A stretch of 64,000 bases of DNA from Pseudobdellovibrionaceae bacterium (lineage in GTDB: Bacteria > Bdellovibrionota > Bdellovibrionia > Bdellovibrionales > JAMPXM01): assembly GCA_021463345.1 (NCBI GenBank), contig JAJTYM010000004.1, positions 51,115 to 115,114 of the forward strand, read 5' to 3'. How positions within the stretch are numbered: the stretch's first letter is position 1; each line of letters starts with the position of its first letter. Below are positions 51,721 through 61,569 of this stretch, piece by piece. Below the pieces are notes generated by a model. The model worked only from the letters and a program-made list of their open reading frames with translations. It had not been told where the DNA came from and ran no database searches. The position numbers and the translations under genes are program-made.

Positions 51721-54594
51721 TCAGTTCGTGCCGAAACGGAGATGGATGGCGTGGGCGCTTTCGCTCAGGCCGGGGCCGAAGTTCTTGCGGTCGAGTTTGA
51801 AGCCCACGTCGAAGCGGAGCGAGCCGACGGGCGAGTTGAGGCGCAGTCCCACTCCGGCCGCGTCGCGCCAGGGGTCGCCGATGTCGATGCCGGGCTGGTT
51901 GATGAGCACCGCGCCCCCGTCGTAGAACACCACGAAGTCGACGAATTCGCCGTAGACGGGGAAACGCAGGTCGGACTTGAGCAAGTAAAACGAACTGTCG
52001 CCGCGCAGCTCGAACAGACGGGGCTCATCGACGCCGAGCTGGTATTTGTTCGGCACGCGCCCCAGGTCACCGAAGTCGAAGCCGCGGATCGTGCTCTGGC
52101 CGCCGAGGAAGAAGGCTTCGGTCGCCGGCACGAAGCCGTTCGGCTTGTTGCTCAGGTTCGAGAGATAGCCCGAGCGCACCGTGTTCTCCCAGACGAATCC
52201 GGACGCCTTGAACGGCCGCCAGAAATGGGTGAACTCGCCCTTCACCTTGGTGAAGCGGATCCGTTTGCCGCGGTCATCGCTGCTGCCGATGAGCGGGTCC
52301 GAGTATTCGGCCGACGCCGACGCGAAGAAGCCGCGGCGGGGCACGAACGGGTTGTCGCGATGGTCCCAGTCGAGCGTCGGCCCCACTTTCGCGATGTTCT
52401 GCGATTCGAGGGTGTTTTTGCTCTGGCGGTCGAACTTCCTCTGGTTCGAGAAGCTGTAGAGAGTCTGCGTCCATTTCAGGTGGCGGGTCAGGTCGCGTTC
52501 GGCGAGGAGCGTCGCCGTGTTGCGCTCCTGGATGACGATCGCGTTGTTCCGCTCCTCGTCGCTGAACTCCTGGGTGCGCGTCAGATTGACGCGCCCGCGG
52601 TTGCGGCCGCCGAAGATGTAGGGTTCGAGGTAGCCGACGGTGATCTCGTTTTCCACGAAACTGATGGCGGGGTCCGTGGAGTACTCGAGCGAGACGCGGC
52701 CCGAGAGGGCGCGCGCCGTCCCCCCGAGGTTGCGGTAGGCGAGCCCCAGGTAGCCGCGGGTGTTGATCCCGCGCTGGCCGCCGCTGGTTTCGGTGGTGAC
52801 GCCGATGCCTGACGTGAACAGGCCGGGGTCGCGGTCGGCGACTTCGATCAGGACCGTGCGCTCGGCCGTCGCCGTCCCGTCCTCCACCGTGCGGATCGAG
52901 ACGCGCGAGAACAGGTTCATGCGCTGCAGGCGCACGATCGAGTCGTCGATCTTTTGCGGCGTGAGAACGTCGCCGACGCCGAACTCGAGCTCGCGCAGGA
53001 TCACGTAGTCCTTGGTGAACGTGTTGCCGTCGATGGCGATCGAGGAGACCATCACTTTGGGGCCCTCGTAGACCTGGATCTCGATGACCGCGTTGGTGTT
53101 CGTCTCGTTGTACTTCACGAGCGCATCCGGGCCTTCGTTGACGCGTTCGTTGACGATGCGCGCTTCGAGGTAGCCCTCCGAGTGGTAATGCTCTTTGAGG
53201 CGCGCCAGGGACGCCTCGAGCTCGTTGAGCGACAGCGGTTCGCCCGCGCGCACGTTCGTGATCTCGGACAATTGGGCCCTTGGGAACGCGGTCACGCCCT
53301 CGAATTTCACCTGCCGCACCTGCGTCAGCGGCCCTTCATCGATGTTGATGAAGATCGTCACGAACTCGCGTTCCTTGTCGTATTCGGTGCGCACGCTCTG
53401 CACGCGCGCCTTGATGAGGCCCTGGTTCTGCAGCTCCACTTTGAGGTTCTCGTAGCCGTTCTCGACCGCCGCACGGTTGTAGAAGCCCTTTTCGACCAGG
53501 TCGGAGCTGTGCTTGACGATGAACCTCGAGTAATACGACGCCGGCCTGGACACGTTGCCGGCGATCTCGATCTTGCGGATTCGGACTCGCTTGCCTTCCT
53601 TGACGTCGAATTTGATCTGGTACTTCTGGCTCTCCTCGAAGATCTTCTCCTTGTACTCGACTTCGACGTTCGGGAAGCCGCTGTTCTGGTAGAGCTTGCG
53701 GATGCGGTCGGCGAGGTCGGCGGCGGGGCTCGTTGTGAGCCCGGCGAGCTTGTCGAGCTCGATCCGGCGGAGGATGGCGCCGGGCTCGTAGTAGGAGATG
53801 CCGTCGAACAGGAACTCGTACCGGTACGTGCTTTCGATGAGATAGGTGAGTTTGGCCTGGCTGCGGTCGGCGTTGTAGACGATCGCCGGCTGGCTCAGGC
53901 GGGCCGTCAGGTAACGGTTCTGCGAGAAATCGTCCGCCACGTCCTTTTGGAAGCCCAGGACGTTGTCCTGCGACATCGGGCGGCCGATGAGCGACTTCGC
54001 CATGCGCTCGACGCGCTTGGCGAGTTCCTTGTTGGGCGTCTCGAAACTCACGCTCGTCACGCGGCAGGGGAGGCCTTCGCTGACGGAGACCTGAACCTTC
54101 ACTTCGGCGTCGCTCGGCAGGCTGAACTCGATCTCGATGCGCGCGTTGAGGTAGCCCGCGTTGCCGTAACGCTCCTGCAGGAGCTCGCTCGCCGCGACGA
54201 GATCCTTGCGCTCGAAGGTCTGGCCTTTGGAGATCCCGAGCTCCGCGAGGATCTCGTCCCGGCTGAACTGCCGGTTGCCGCTGACGTCGATGTCGCTGAT
54301 CCGCCGCACGAGGCTCGCCATCAGCACGAGTTCGCGCCCGTCGGCCGGTCCCCGCTCCACGACCTCGATGTTGGCGAACGCCCTCGAGGTCATCATGAAG
54401 CGCACGATGGCGTCGACCTCGGCGAGGGTCACGCCGCGCTCGAACGCGTGGGGGAAGCGCTTCTTGAGAGCCGCGACCTGCGTCGGGGGGACGCCCTCGA
54501 GCTTCAGCGGGCGCCCGGCCGCGCGGGCGGGGCTCGGCCAAGCCAGGAAGGCGAGCGCGAGAATCGTCATGAGGGAGCGGGTCGTCGCGTTCAT
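51721..54594 (-). CDS. tamA: BamA/TamA family outer-membrane protein, probable TamA
   Basis: A 957-residue Omp85 protein. A signal peptide (MTILALAFLAWPSPARA) precedes several POTRA repeats (to about 560), such as VRRISDIDVSGNRQFSRDEIL, RVRIRKIEIAGNVSR, TQVRQVKFEGVTAFP and VMVSSIAIDGNTFTK. The C-terminal barrel has GGQSTIRGFDFGDLG, holding the invariant RGF loop motif, and YDGGAVLINQ. It is longer and has more POTRA than E. coli TamA (577) or BamA (810). Its position directly after tamB with an ATGA overlap argues for TamA, but BamA duty cannot be excluded because no second copy is visible. Confidence 0.85.
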   Translation of the reverse strand: MNATTRSLMTILALAFLAWPSPARAAGRPLKLEGVPPTQVAALKKRFPHAFERGVTLAEVDAIVRFMMTSRAFANIEVVERGPADGRELVLMASLVRRISDIDVSGNRQFSRDEILAELGISKGQTFERKDLVAASELLQERYGNAGYLNARIEIEFSLPSDAEVKVQVSVSEGLPCRVTSVSFETPNKELAKRVERMAKSLIGRPMSQDNVLGFQKDVADDFSQNRYLTARLSQPAIVYNADRSQAKLTYLIESTYRYEFLFDGISYYEPGAILRRIELDKLAGLTTSPAADLADRIRKLYQNSGFPNVEVEYKEKIFEESQKYQIKFDVKEGKRVRIRKIEIAGNVSRPASYYSRFIVKHSSDLVEKGFYNRAAVENGYENLKVELQNQGLIKARVQSVRTEYDKEREFVTIFINIDEGPLTQVRQVKFEGVTAFPRAQLSEITNVRAGEPLSLNELEASLARLKEHYHSEGYLEARIVNERVNEGPDALVKYNETNTNAVIEIQVYEGPKVMVSSIAIDGNTFTKDYVILRELEFGVGDVLTPQKIDDSIVRLQRMNLFSRVSIRTVEDGTATAERTVLIEVADRDPGLFTSGIGVTTETSGGQRGINTRGYLGLAYRNLGGTARALSGRVSLEYSTDPAISFVENEITVGYLEPYIFGGRNRGRVNLTRTQEFSDEERNNAIVIQERNTATLLAERDLTRHLKWTQTLYSFSNQRKFDRQSKNTLESQNIAKVGPTLDWDHRDNPFVPRRGFFASASAEYSDPLIGSSDDRGKRIRFTKVKGEFTHFWRPFKASGFVWENTVRSGYLSNLSNKPNGFVPATEAFFLGGQSTIRGFDFGDLGRVPNKYQLGVDEPRLFELRGDSSFYLLKSDLRFPVYGEFVDFVVFYDGGAVLINQPGIDIGDPWRDAAGVGLRLNSPVGSLRFDVGFKLDRKNFGPGLSESAHAIHLRFGTN

Positions 54595-57500
54595 TTGAAC
54601 TCAAACCTGTATTCGAGATCGAGGCCGAACTTGTCCTGGTTTTCCTGGTTTCGCGCGGTGGCGTCGATCGCCTCCTGGCGGTCCTGTCCTTCCCAGCTGC
54701 CGACGATCGAGACGCCGCGTGAGAGCTGGTACTCGGCTTTGGCTTCCGTCCTGCGGGTGTTGCCGAGCGACTGGCTCGCGCGCACGCCGAACTTGGGCGT
54801 GAACTTGCGGCTCGCCGTGATTTTCGGCACGGCCACGGAGTTCACGTCGTCGACGGAGGCCGAGACGTCGAAGCCGGTGATTTTTTTCACCTGGTTGTTG
54901 ACCGGGTTCGCGTTGATCACGCTGGTCGGGAGCATCTGGTAACGGTTGCCGGGCTGCGGGCTTTGCTCGGTCTGCCCCGTGGTGCCGAACGCGAGCAACG
55001 ACATGATGTCGGGTTCCGACAGCGCCGGCGAGCTCGAGAGCAGGAGGTCGGGTTTGTTCAGCGTGCCCTGGTAGACGAGAGTCACGTCGTAGCCACTGAC
55101 GCGCGAGCGCGCGGTGACGTAGAGGTTCGGGTTGATCTGGTTCGGATCATTGAAATTCACCACGCCGGACGTGAGCTCGAAGATGTTTTCTCGGAAGATC
55201 GCCTTGGCGTCCCGGTCGGCGGTCACCGAACCGAGGAGGCTGAACTTGTCGGGCGGGCCTTTGATCGACAGTTTCCCGCTCGCCCTGCCGTCGATGCCCA
55301 GGTCGATGACGGGGATCGAGGCCTTGACGTCGATCGGCGTCGGGATGTTGACCTGCAGGTCCATCTCGATCGGGGCGAAACTGTCGCGGAGGACGACCGG
55401 GGGGAGGAACGTCGAGCGTTGCAGGCCCGTGACCTCGGCTTTGGCCCCTCCGGTCAGTTGCTCGACGAGGCCCGATTTGACGTCGTAGACGCCCTTCATC
55501 AGGAACGGGAACCAGCTGCCGCTGAACGTGAGACGGCCCGAGCCCGTGGTCGTGATCCCCTCGGGGATGTTGAGCTTCGCGTTGTCCACGAACGCGTTGA
55601 CCAGGATCGGGTAGTTCTTCGGGCCCTTGAGCTCGATGGAGCCGTCGGCCGAGACGCGCCCGCCGGACAGGTTCGCCTTGAGGGAGTTGACGAGGATCTT
55701 CTTGCGGTTGAAGAGGAAGTCGCCTTTGATCTCCTCGAACGAATGCGGGAATCCGAAAAGCTTCAGGTAGCCCTTGTCGACGTAGACCGAGCCGAGGATG
55801 TCGGTGTTTTCCGGCCCGGCGCGCAGGTTGAACGCGAACGAAAGCAGGCCCCGGATCTCCTCGAAGAACGGCATCATCAACGCCATCAGGTTCAGGTCGA
55901 CTTTGCCGTTCACCTGCAGATCCACTTTCGAGACCGGTCTCGCCGTCTCCGCGACGCGCAGGAACGTGCCTTCGCCCTCGAGGAAAAAATTCTGCACCTC
56001 GAGTCTGCCTTCGCGCATGGTCATGCGCACCGGTTGCGGCGCCGCCATCTGCAGGGAACCGCGGCGGAGCTGGAAAGTCGGGACGTGGATCGTGCCGCTC
56101 GAGTTCCAGAACCCGCCCGATTGGCTCGAGAGCCGGATGTCGGAGGTGAGCTTGCCGTCGTAGTCTTTTTTCGCGCCCGGTCCCGTGATCGCCCCGAAGA
56201 GTGGCGCGAAATTCCAGTCCCGCGTCCTCAGATCCAGGCGGAACGGCGCCTGCGGCTTGAATGGGAGCACGAAGTCCGCTTCGACGAGATCGCCGAGGAA
56301 CGCGCCGCCGCCCTCGAGGGTGTGCTCGCGGATCTTCAGCCGGAACGACGAATCCGGCACGCCTTGGTCGCCGATCGCGCTTTTGACGATGGTGCCCCGC
56401 AGGTCGGTGGACGGTCCCAGCACGTGTCCCGCGACGTCCATGTCGAAATCGACGACGCCCGAGAGGTTGAGCCCCACGGCGCTCACGTTCGTCGAGTCTT
56501 CGAGCCGCAGGCCGCGCCCGCGCACGAGCGTCTTGATGTTGCCGTCGGGATGTCCCATCCCCTGAAGGGTGATCGTGCTCTCTTCGCGCGCGATCATCAC
56601 GCGCTCGGCGACGACCTCGCCGCCGCGGGAACGCACGTCGAAGTGGGCTTGGTCGAACGGCTCGCGCGCGACGCTGCCGCGGAAGACCGTCGTGCGCAGG
56701 TCGTAACTCAAGCGGTTGAATTCGAGAGGGCCCCAGACTTTGGCGTCGGCTTTGCCGGTGCCGGTGAGCGCGAACGGCAGCGTCACCCGGCGGGAGAAGA
56801 CTTTGAGGAGGTCTTTGGCGTCGAAGAAGGGGATTTTCGCGTGCGCCGTCATCGTCCGTTTGCGGACGTCGACCGCGACGCCGGCGCCGTAACGGCTGGC
56901 CGCGTAATTCCCGGTGAGTCCGCCGAACGAGAGGATGCCGCTCTTGTAGCCGACCTCGCCCTTGACGTCGCCGAGCCAGTAGTCCTCGAACCAAATGTCC
57001 CGCCCGTCGAGGGACAGTTTCATCCACGCCGAATGCGAATCGCCTTCGGTGACGCCTTTGACCTTCGCGGCCCCTTCGAGCTTCAAGCCGGCGAGCGTCG
57101 TCTGGTCGGCGAAGTCGAGGTTGTCAGCCTCGTAAGAGATCTTGAAGCCTTTGTCGTAGTCGATCACGCCTTGCGACCGGCCGGTCGATTTCGGCATGCG
57201 GATCTCGGCTTTGTAGGAAACCTGCGTCGCTTCGACGGTGAACTCGCCGGTCGAGGCGAACTTCGGGAGAGCGACGGTCGCGCCGGCGGCTTCACGCGTT
57301 TCGTTGACGTAGAGGTTTTCGGCGTCGAGCGAGCCTCTGCAGCCCAAACGGAACCTGGGCGCGATCGTGCCTTCGCAGTCGGTCTTCGCCTTCGCGTCCA
57401 TCCAAACGGGGACCCCCTCGGGAAGCCCCAGGGTCTTGAGGAACGCGTGCAGCTCGAACCCGGAGATCTCGGAGGCGAATTTGAGCCGCGCCGGGGCGGG

Positions 57501-58592
57501 CGGTCCCACGCCGACCCGCTCGCCGTCCGCTCCGCGCGGCACGGTGATTTCGAGGCCGCTGAGGGCGATGCGCGCGCCCGGATTGGCGATCGTGAGTTTC
57601 GGGATCGTCACGAGCCCGTCCTGGAATTTCCCTTTGGCCTCGACCCGGTCGATGAAAAAGCGGGATTCGTAGAGACCGACGGTTGAAACGCTGAACTCGA
57701 CTTGGGGGCGGGGAGCCGCGAGGTCCCCGAGCCTCGCGTCGGCCGTCAGGCGCCCTTTCAACGGCGGGATGCCTGCGAATTTCGGGAAACTCCTCACCAG
57801 CCAGTTGCGCATTGATTCGAGGTGGAGGGACGCGCGCGTCTCGATCCGGCCGCCGCCGAATCTCAGCGCCTCGGTGTCGCCTTTGAGAACGCCGCTGGCG
57901 AGCATGTAGGAATCGCCGCGCCGGAGCTTGAACGCGGAGATTGTGACCGCGTCGGGTTCGAGGTAGGCGTTGGCCTCGATCTGCACGCGCACGAGCGCGT
58001 TCGTTTCCGGGTCTTTGACGGCCGTGCTGCCGGCGGCCAGTTCCACGGCGAGGCTGCGGCCGACGATCTCGGCGGAGGCGTTGACGCCGCGGATATCGGC
58101 TGTCAGCCGGGGTTCGGCCGATTCGAGCTTGAGATCGACGTCTTCGAGACGCAGGCGCGAGACCGGGGAAAGCGCCAGAGCCTCGAACAGGCCGGCGAGC
58201 GGAGGCGTGTCGGATTCGGGCGCCTTGGGGATCCGCACGGCCGCGGCCGTCCCCTTGATCCCGACGTCGCGCAGGCGCAGGCGGCCCTGCACGAGTTGAA
58301 ACACCGACAGTTCAGCGGTCACGCTTTCGATGACGAGCGGATCCAGGGTTTTGGCGAACTCCGGCTTCGGTTGGATGCGGACGTGTTCGAACGTCGCGCC
58401 GAGCGGAATCAGGCTCAGGCGCACGTTTTTCGGGAGGATGCGCACCGGAAGGTGCTTGTCGCTGATCTCATCGATCTTCACGAGGACCCAGGAGCGCACC
58501 TTCGGGAGCTGGAAGCTCGCCAGGAACCCGATGCAAAAGAAAATCCCGGCGAGCAGGCCCGCGGTCCATAGGAAACGGCTCCGCGGCGTCAC
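54591..58592 (-). CDS. tamB: TamB/translocation and assembly module inner-membrane protein
   Basis: A 1333-residue AsmA/TamB-type bridge protein. One N-terminal membrane anchor (FLWTAGLLAGIFFCIGF) is followed by a very long repetitive beta structure expected to span the periplasm, and the C-terminal DUF490/TamB domain has TVTADRDAKAIFRENIFELTSGVVNFND, NPNLYVTARSRVSGYDVTLVYQGTLNKPDLLLSSSP and LSEPDIMSLLAFGTTG. These proteins move lipids or help insert outer-membrane proteins with TamA. GTG 58592 is chosen because GGAGG lies six bases ahead and it overlaps the upstream stop (GTGA). The TamA gene overlaps its end. Confidence 0.92.
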   Translation of the reverse strand: MTPRSRFLWTAGLLAGIFFCIGFLASFQLPKVRSWVLVKIDEISDKHLPVRILPKNVRLSLIPLGATFEHVRIQPKPEFAKTLDPLVIESVTAELSVFQLVQGRLRLRDVGIKGTAAAVRIPKAPESDTPPLAGLFEALALSPVSRLRLEDVDLKLESAEPRLTADIRGVNASAEIVGRSLAVELAAGSTAVKDPETNALVRVQIEANAYLEPDAVTISAFKLRRGDSYMLASGVLKGDTEALRFGGGRIETRASLHLESMRNWLVRSFPKFAGIPPLKGRLTADARLGDLAAPRPQVEFSVSTVGLYESRFFIDRVEAKGKFQDGLVTIPKLTIANPGARIALSGLEITVPRGADGERVGVGPPAPARLKFASEISGFELHAFLKTLGLPEGVPVWMDAKAKTDCEGTIAPRFRLGCRGSLDAENLYVNETREAAGATVALPKFASTGEFTVEATQVSYKAEIRMPKSTGRSQGVIDYDKGFKISYEADNLDFADQTTLAGLKLEGAAKVKGVTEGDSHSAWMKLSLDGRDIWFEDYWLGDVKGEVGYKSGILSFGGLTGNYAASRYGAGVAVDVRKRTMTAHAKIPFFDAKDLLKVFSRRVTLPFALTGTGKADAKVWGPLEFNRLSYDLRTTVFRGSVAREPFDQAHFDVRSRGGEVVAERVMIAREESTITLQGMGHPDGNIKTLVRGRGLRLEDSTNVSAVGLNLSGVVDFDMDVAGHVLGPSTDLRGTIVKSAIGDQGVPDSSFRLKIREHTLEGGGAFLGDLVEADFVLPFKPQAPFRLDLRTRDWNFAPLFGAITGPGAKKDYDGKLTSDIRLSSQSGGFWNSSGTIHVPTFQLRRGSLQMAAPQPVRMTMREGRLEVQNFFLEGEGTFLRVAETARPVSKVDLQVNGKVDLNLMALMMPFFEEIRGLLSFAFNLRAGPENTDILGSVYVDKGYLKLFGFPHSFEEIKGDFLFNRKKILVNSLKANLSGGRVSADGSIELKGPKNYPILVNAFVDNAKLNIPEGITTTGSGRLTFSGSWFPFLMKGVYDVKSGLVEQLTGGAKAEVTGLQRSTFLPPVVLRDSFAPIEMDLQVNIPTPIDVKASIPVIDLGIDGRASGKLSIKGPPDKFSLLGSVTADRDAKAIFRENIFELTSGVVNFNDPNQINPNLYVTARSRVSGYDVTLVYQGTLNKPDLLLSSSPALSEPDIMSLLAFGTTGQTEQSPQPGNRYQMLPTSVINANPVNNQVKKITGFDVSASVDDVNSVAVPKITASRKFTPKFGVRASQSLGNTRRTEAKAEYQLSRGVSIVGSWEGQDRQEAIDATARNQENQDKFGLDLEYRFEFK

Positions 58593-59812
58593 GGCTCGCC
58601 TCCGCCCCATTCGGCGAGCAGGCTGCTCGCGGATTTGTACTGCGGACGAACGTTCACGATGCTCCTCATCAAGTCGATCGCCATCGCGGCCTGGCCGAGG
58701 CCCCAGAGCGCCCGCGCTCGGGCGTAGACGACCGCGAACGTGGCCTCTGGATCGCCGGCGTGGTCGATTTCCAGCCGGTTGGCTTCCTCCAGGGCCGCGA
58801 CGTAATGGCGGGCGAGGATCAGGAGCTCCAGCCGGAGCCATCCCGCGCGCGCCTCCCCGGGATCGGCGCAGTTCAGCACCTCGATGGCGTCGGAGTAGAA
58901 TTCCATGAAGGTCAAAAACAGCGCAAGGTCATAGGCCCATTTGGCTTCGCGTCGGGCGAGTTCCGAACAGCGCGTGAAGAAAAGGTCCCTCAGGTTGCGG
59001 ACCTCGGGCGTGAGCGCGCGCTCTCTCGCCCGCGCGATCTCGTCGGTGAAATCCGTGCGTGAGGTCGCGCGGTTGGCGAACACTTCGCGCGCCCAGCGGA
59101 TCTGGAAATCCTCTTCCTCGCCCTTGAATTCCTTGTCCTCGGGGAAAAGCGCCTGGAGCTGCCCGAGCGCGGCGGCTTCCTCTTCGTACATTCGGTTGGC
59201 GCGGAAGAATTGCAGGCGCTCCCGCAAGGCCGTTTTCTTCTCGGCCAGGCGCAAGGCTTTTTTCGCCTCGAGGTTCCTGCGTTTGTCGCGGATCGGTTGG
59301 CCCCATGCGTCCGCCTCGCGGCAGGCGAGGAGGTCCTCGAAGCCGTCTTGCTCGGTCAGGCCTTCGGCGATCGCGCGAACGTCGTCTTCGGAGAGCTGGA
59401 ACCGGGAGCGGATGAGCGCTTCCGCGAACTGGGCCCAGGGGACCGCTCGCTTGTCCTGGAGAAGCCGGCCGATCTCACCGAGCAATGTCCCCGGCTGGCC
59501 GGCATTGAGGAGGAACTGGGCGACCGCGCGCTGTTCGTCGGGCGAGAACAGGTTCTGCCGCCAACGCGCGAGCAATTCGTCGACGACGAAATCAGCCGAA
59601 CCCGAGCGGTTCAGCGCGTCTCGAATTTCCCGCTCGATGGAACCGGCCAAACGAACCCCTTCCGCGCGCTTGAGAGAGCAGAGGAGGACCCCTTCGAAAA
59701 ACGCGGCCGAGCCGCGATGGCCGCTCGGGTCTTTCGAGCCGGTGGCCGCGGAGGTCGCTCCGTCAGCCGACAGGGGCCGCGCGGGTGGGCCGTCTGTCGA
59801 CGGGGGAGGCAA
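58589..59812 (-). CDS. Helical-repeat (TPR-like) protein upstream of tamB
   Basis: About 407 residues. After a Pro/Gly/Ser-rich, probably disordered first 35 residues the protein is almost all helix. The middle is a charged stretch (NLEAKKALRLAEKKTALRERLQFFRANRMYEEEAAALGQL) and the end reads as TPR-like pairs (AKWAYDLALFLTFMEFYSDAIEVLN, LLILARHYVAALEEANRLE, ARALWGLGQAAMAIDLMRSIV). There is no signal peptide. TTG 59812 is the longest start and has no good ribosome site, so the true start may be later. Its stop overlaps tamB, placing it first in a three-gene tam operon; a cytoplasmic accessory role for TamB is a guess. Confidence 0.65.
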   Translation of the reverse strand: MPPPSTDGPPARPLSADGATSAATGSKDPSGHRGSAAFFEGVLLCSLKRAEGVRLAGSIEREIRDALNRSGSADFVVDELLARWRQNLFSPDEQRAVAQFLLNAGQPGTLLGEIGRLLQDKRAVPWAQFAEALIRSRFQLSEDDVRAIAEGLTEQDGFEDLLACREADAWGQPIRDKRRNLEAKKALRLAEKKTALRERLQFFRANRMYEEEAAALGQLQALFPEDKEFKGEEEDFQIRWAREVFANRATSRTDFTDEIARARERALTPEVRNLRDLFFTRCSELARREAKWAYDLALFLTFMEFYSDAIEVLNCADPGEARAGWLRLELLILARHYVAALEEANRLEIDHAGDPEATFAVVYARARALWGLGQAAMAIDLMRSIVNVRPQYKSASSLLAEWGGGEP

Positions 59813-59969
59813 TGCAGGATCCGGCCCTTGAGGGATGCCCTCGAGGTTTTATTGTCGGATTTTCCTAGGGAAAACGGGAGGCCGGAAGAGTCGAAACGCG
59901 ACCGGCCGATGCGCTCCGTCGAGCCCAAAGTTCGGTTTGAAGTTCGGGCCGCGAATCGGGGTGGAAGTC

Positions 59970-60533
59970 TTACTTGTTGACGCGCTCGACGTACTCGCCG
60001 GTGCGCGTGTCGACGCGCAGGAGATCGCCTTCGTTGATGTGCATCGGGACCTGAACGACGTAGCCGGTTTCCAGGGTCGCGGGTTTCGTCGCGCCGGTGA
60101 CGGTGTTGCCTTTGAAGTTCGGATCGGTTTTGGCGACTTTGAGGTTCACGGCGTTCGGCACGTCCACGCCGATGGCTCGACCATTGTACAGCATGATCAC
60201 GCAATCGAGGTTTTCGATCAGGTAGTTGGCGGCGTCGCCGACGTCGTCCGCGTTCAGCGTCATCTGTTCGTAGTTTTTCTGGTTCATGAAGTTGAAGCCG
60301 CTGTCGTCTTTGTACAGGAATTGCATCTCGACCGTGCTGACGTCGGGGACTTCGAATTTTTCGCCGGACTTGAACGTGCGTTCGAGGTTCGAGCCGGTGA
60401 TCAGGTTCTTCAGTTTCGTGCGGGTGAATTGGTTCCCTTTTCCGGGCTTCACGTGTTGAAAGTCGACGACGGTGTAGGGCTGGCCCTCGACCATGATTTT
60501 CAAGCCGCGTTTGAAATCGGACAGCTGATACAT
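59970..60533 (-). CDS. efp: Elongation factor P
   Basis: A 187-residue translation factor that rescues ribosomes stalled on polyproline. The KOW-like N-domain carries VDFQHVKPGKGNQFTRTKLKN with the modification-site Lys32. Domains II and III follow as OB folds, ending in the conserved VVQVPMHINEGDLLRVDTRTGEYVERVNK. It uses lysine rather than arginine at the tip, so EpmA-type modification or none is expected; no epmA is in the window. GGGGATTT precedes ATG. It follows the TPR gene on the same strand after 97 bp. Confidence 0.96.
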   Translation of the reverse strand: MYQLSDFKRGLKIMVEGQPYTVVDFQHVKPGKGNQFTRTKLKNLITGSNLERTFKSGEKFEVPDVSTVEMQFLYKDDSGFNFMNQKNYEQMTLNADDVGDAANYLIENLDCVIMLYNGRAIGVDVPNAVNLKVAKTDPNFKGNTVTGATKPATLETGYVVQVPMHINEGDLLRVDTRTGEYVERVNK

Positions 60534-60630
60534 AAATCCCCATTAAATCGAACGGTTTGTGAGAAGGACCGTTATCCGCAATCGGCGGTTCAGCGTCAAC
60601 CACTGGCTGGATGCGAGAGAGGGGACGGTG

Positions 60631-61446
60631 TCAGCGATCGAGTCGACGTTCGTTGATGCGTTGCAAAAACGCTTCGAGTTTTCGCCTGCGGTTCATCAGG
60701 CCGACGCGGGGAGGAGGGATCGGCGCGGGTTCGGTGGCGAGTCCGAGCCGTCGCGCGAGCAGAGCCAAGCGGTTGTCGAGCTCCGGAGCGGGGCCGACCT
60801 TGCGGCGCGCGGCCAGCAGGACTTCGTGGGCCTTTTCCGTTTCGTTGCGCACGGTGAACGCGTCGGCGAGCGAGAGCGCGCGTTCGAGTTCGCGCGCGCC
60901 CGCCTCCGCGGCCGGGATGGTACTGACGGGCTCGAGCCTTCGCGGCCTGGTTCCGGGCGCGTCGCCGGCGGGAGGTTCCGCTCCGAACGTCGGCGACATG
61001 TCGAAGAGCTCGTCCCCGTATTCGTCGGCGGTGAGGAATTCCCATTTGCGCACGGCCATGAGCGCGCGTTCGTTGTTGGGGGCGATGAACAACACCATCT
61101 TGAACGCGTTGAGCGCGTCCTTCGGGCGGCGCAGCTGCAGGAAGGTCTCTCCCATCAGCGAATGCGCCATCAGGTTGTCGGGCGAGAGCGTCGCCGCGGA
61201 TGTGAGGTGCTCGAGGGCGCCGCCGTAATTCTTCTGGTCGAGCAGGATGCGGGCGAGCGTCACCCGGCCCGAGGCGAAGTCGGGATGGTGCCTGACGCCG
61301 GCTTGGGCCACGGCGAGCGCCTCGTCGATCAGGCCCATCTTGCGGTACGCCTCGGCGAGCGGCGCGAACACTTTCGAACGCGGGTTCTTCTGGTACTCGA
61401 GCTGGTACCGCTCCACGAACTCGGGGTTCACCGGGGTAGAGGCCAT
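60631..61446 (-). CDS. TPR-repeat protein
   Basis: A 271-residue protein with about four tetratricopeptide repeats (residues 15-140), for example PRSKVFAPLAEAYRKMGLIDEALAVAQAGVRHHP and LDQKNYGGALEHLTSAATLSP, each with the A-G-Y/F and A-P pattern. The C-terminal half is charged, with a disordered Pro-rich part (PPAGDAPGTRPRR) and a helical end (RRRKLEAFLQRINERRLDR). There is no signal peptide, so it is a cytoplasmic protein-interaction scaffold. ATG 61446 has GGGAG upstream. It precedes efp and is divergent from ruvC. Partners are unknown. Confidence 0.8.
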   Translation of the reverse strand: MASTPVNPEFVERYQLEYQKNPRSKVFAPLAEAYRKMGLIDEALAVAQAGVRHHPDFASGRVTLARILLDQKNYGGALEHLTSAATLSPDNLMAHSLMGETFLQLRRPKDALNAFKMVLFIAPNNERALMAVRKWEFLTADEYGDELFDMSPTFGAEPPAGDAPGTRPRRLEPVSTIPAAEAGARELERALSLADAFTVRNETEKAHEVLLAARRKVGPAPELDNRLALLARRLGLATEPAPIPPPRVGLMNRRRKLEAFLQRINERRLDR

Positions 61447-61569
61447 CTTCTGTTGCTCCCAAAAGGCGCGCGAGCGCGCTCTTCAAGCTTTGCACCCTCT
61501 CCGGGTGAATTCAATTCGCTTGATCGCGGCGGGTCGAGGTTGTTCAATGGGTTCGATGAAGGCGGTCCG

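Noticed and set aside
54963..57686. An open frame of 907 codons antisense to tamB
   Set aside because: It is an antisense shadow of tamB, with Arg/Glu-rich low-complexity sequence and no domain motifs.
59860..59874. TTTTCC-TAG-GGAAAA hairpin downstream of efp as a terminator
   Set aside because: The stem is short and A/T-rich and has no T tract on the minus strand; support is too weak.
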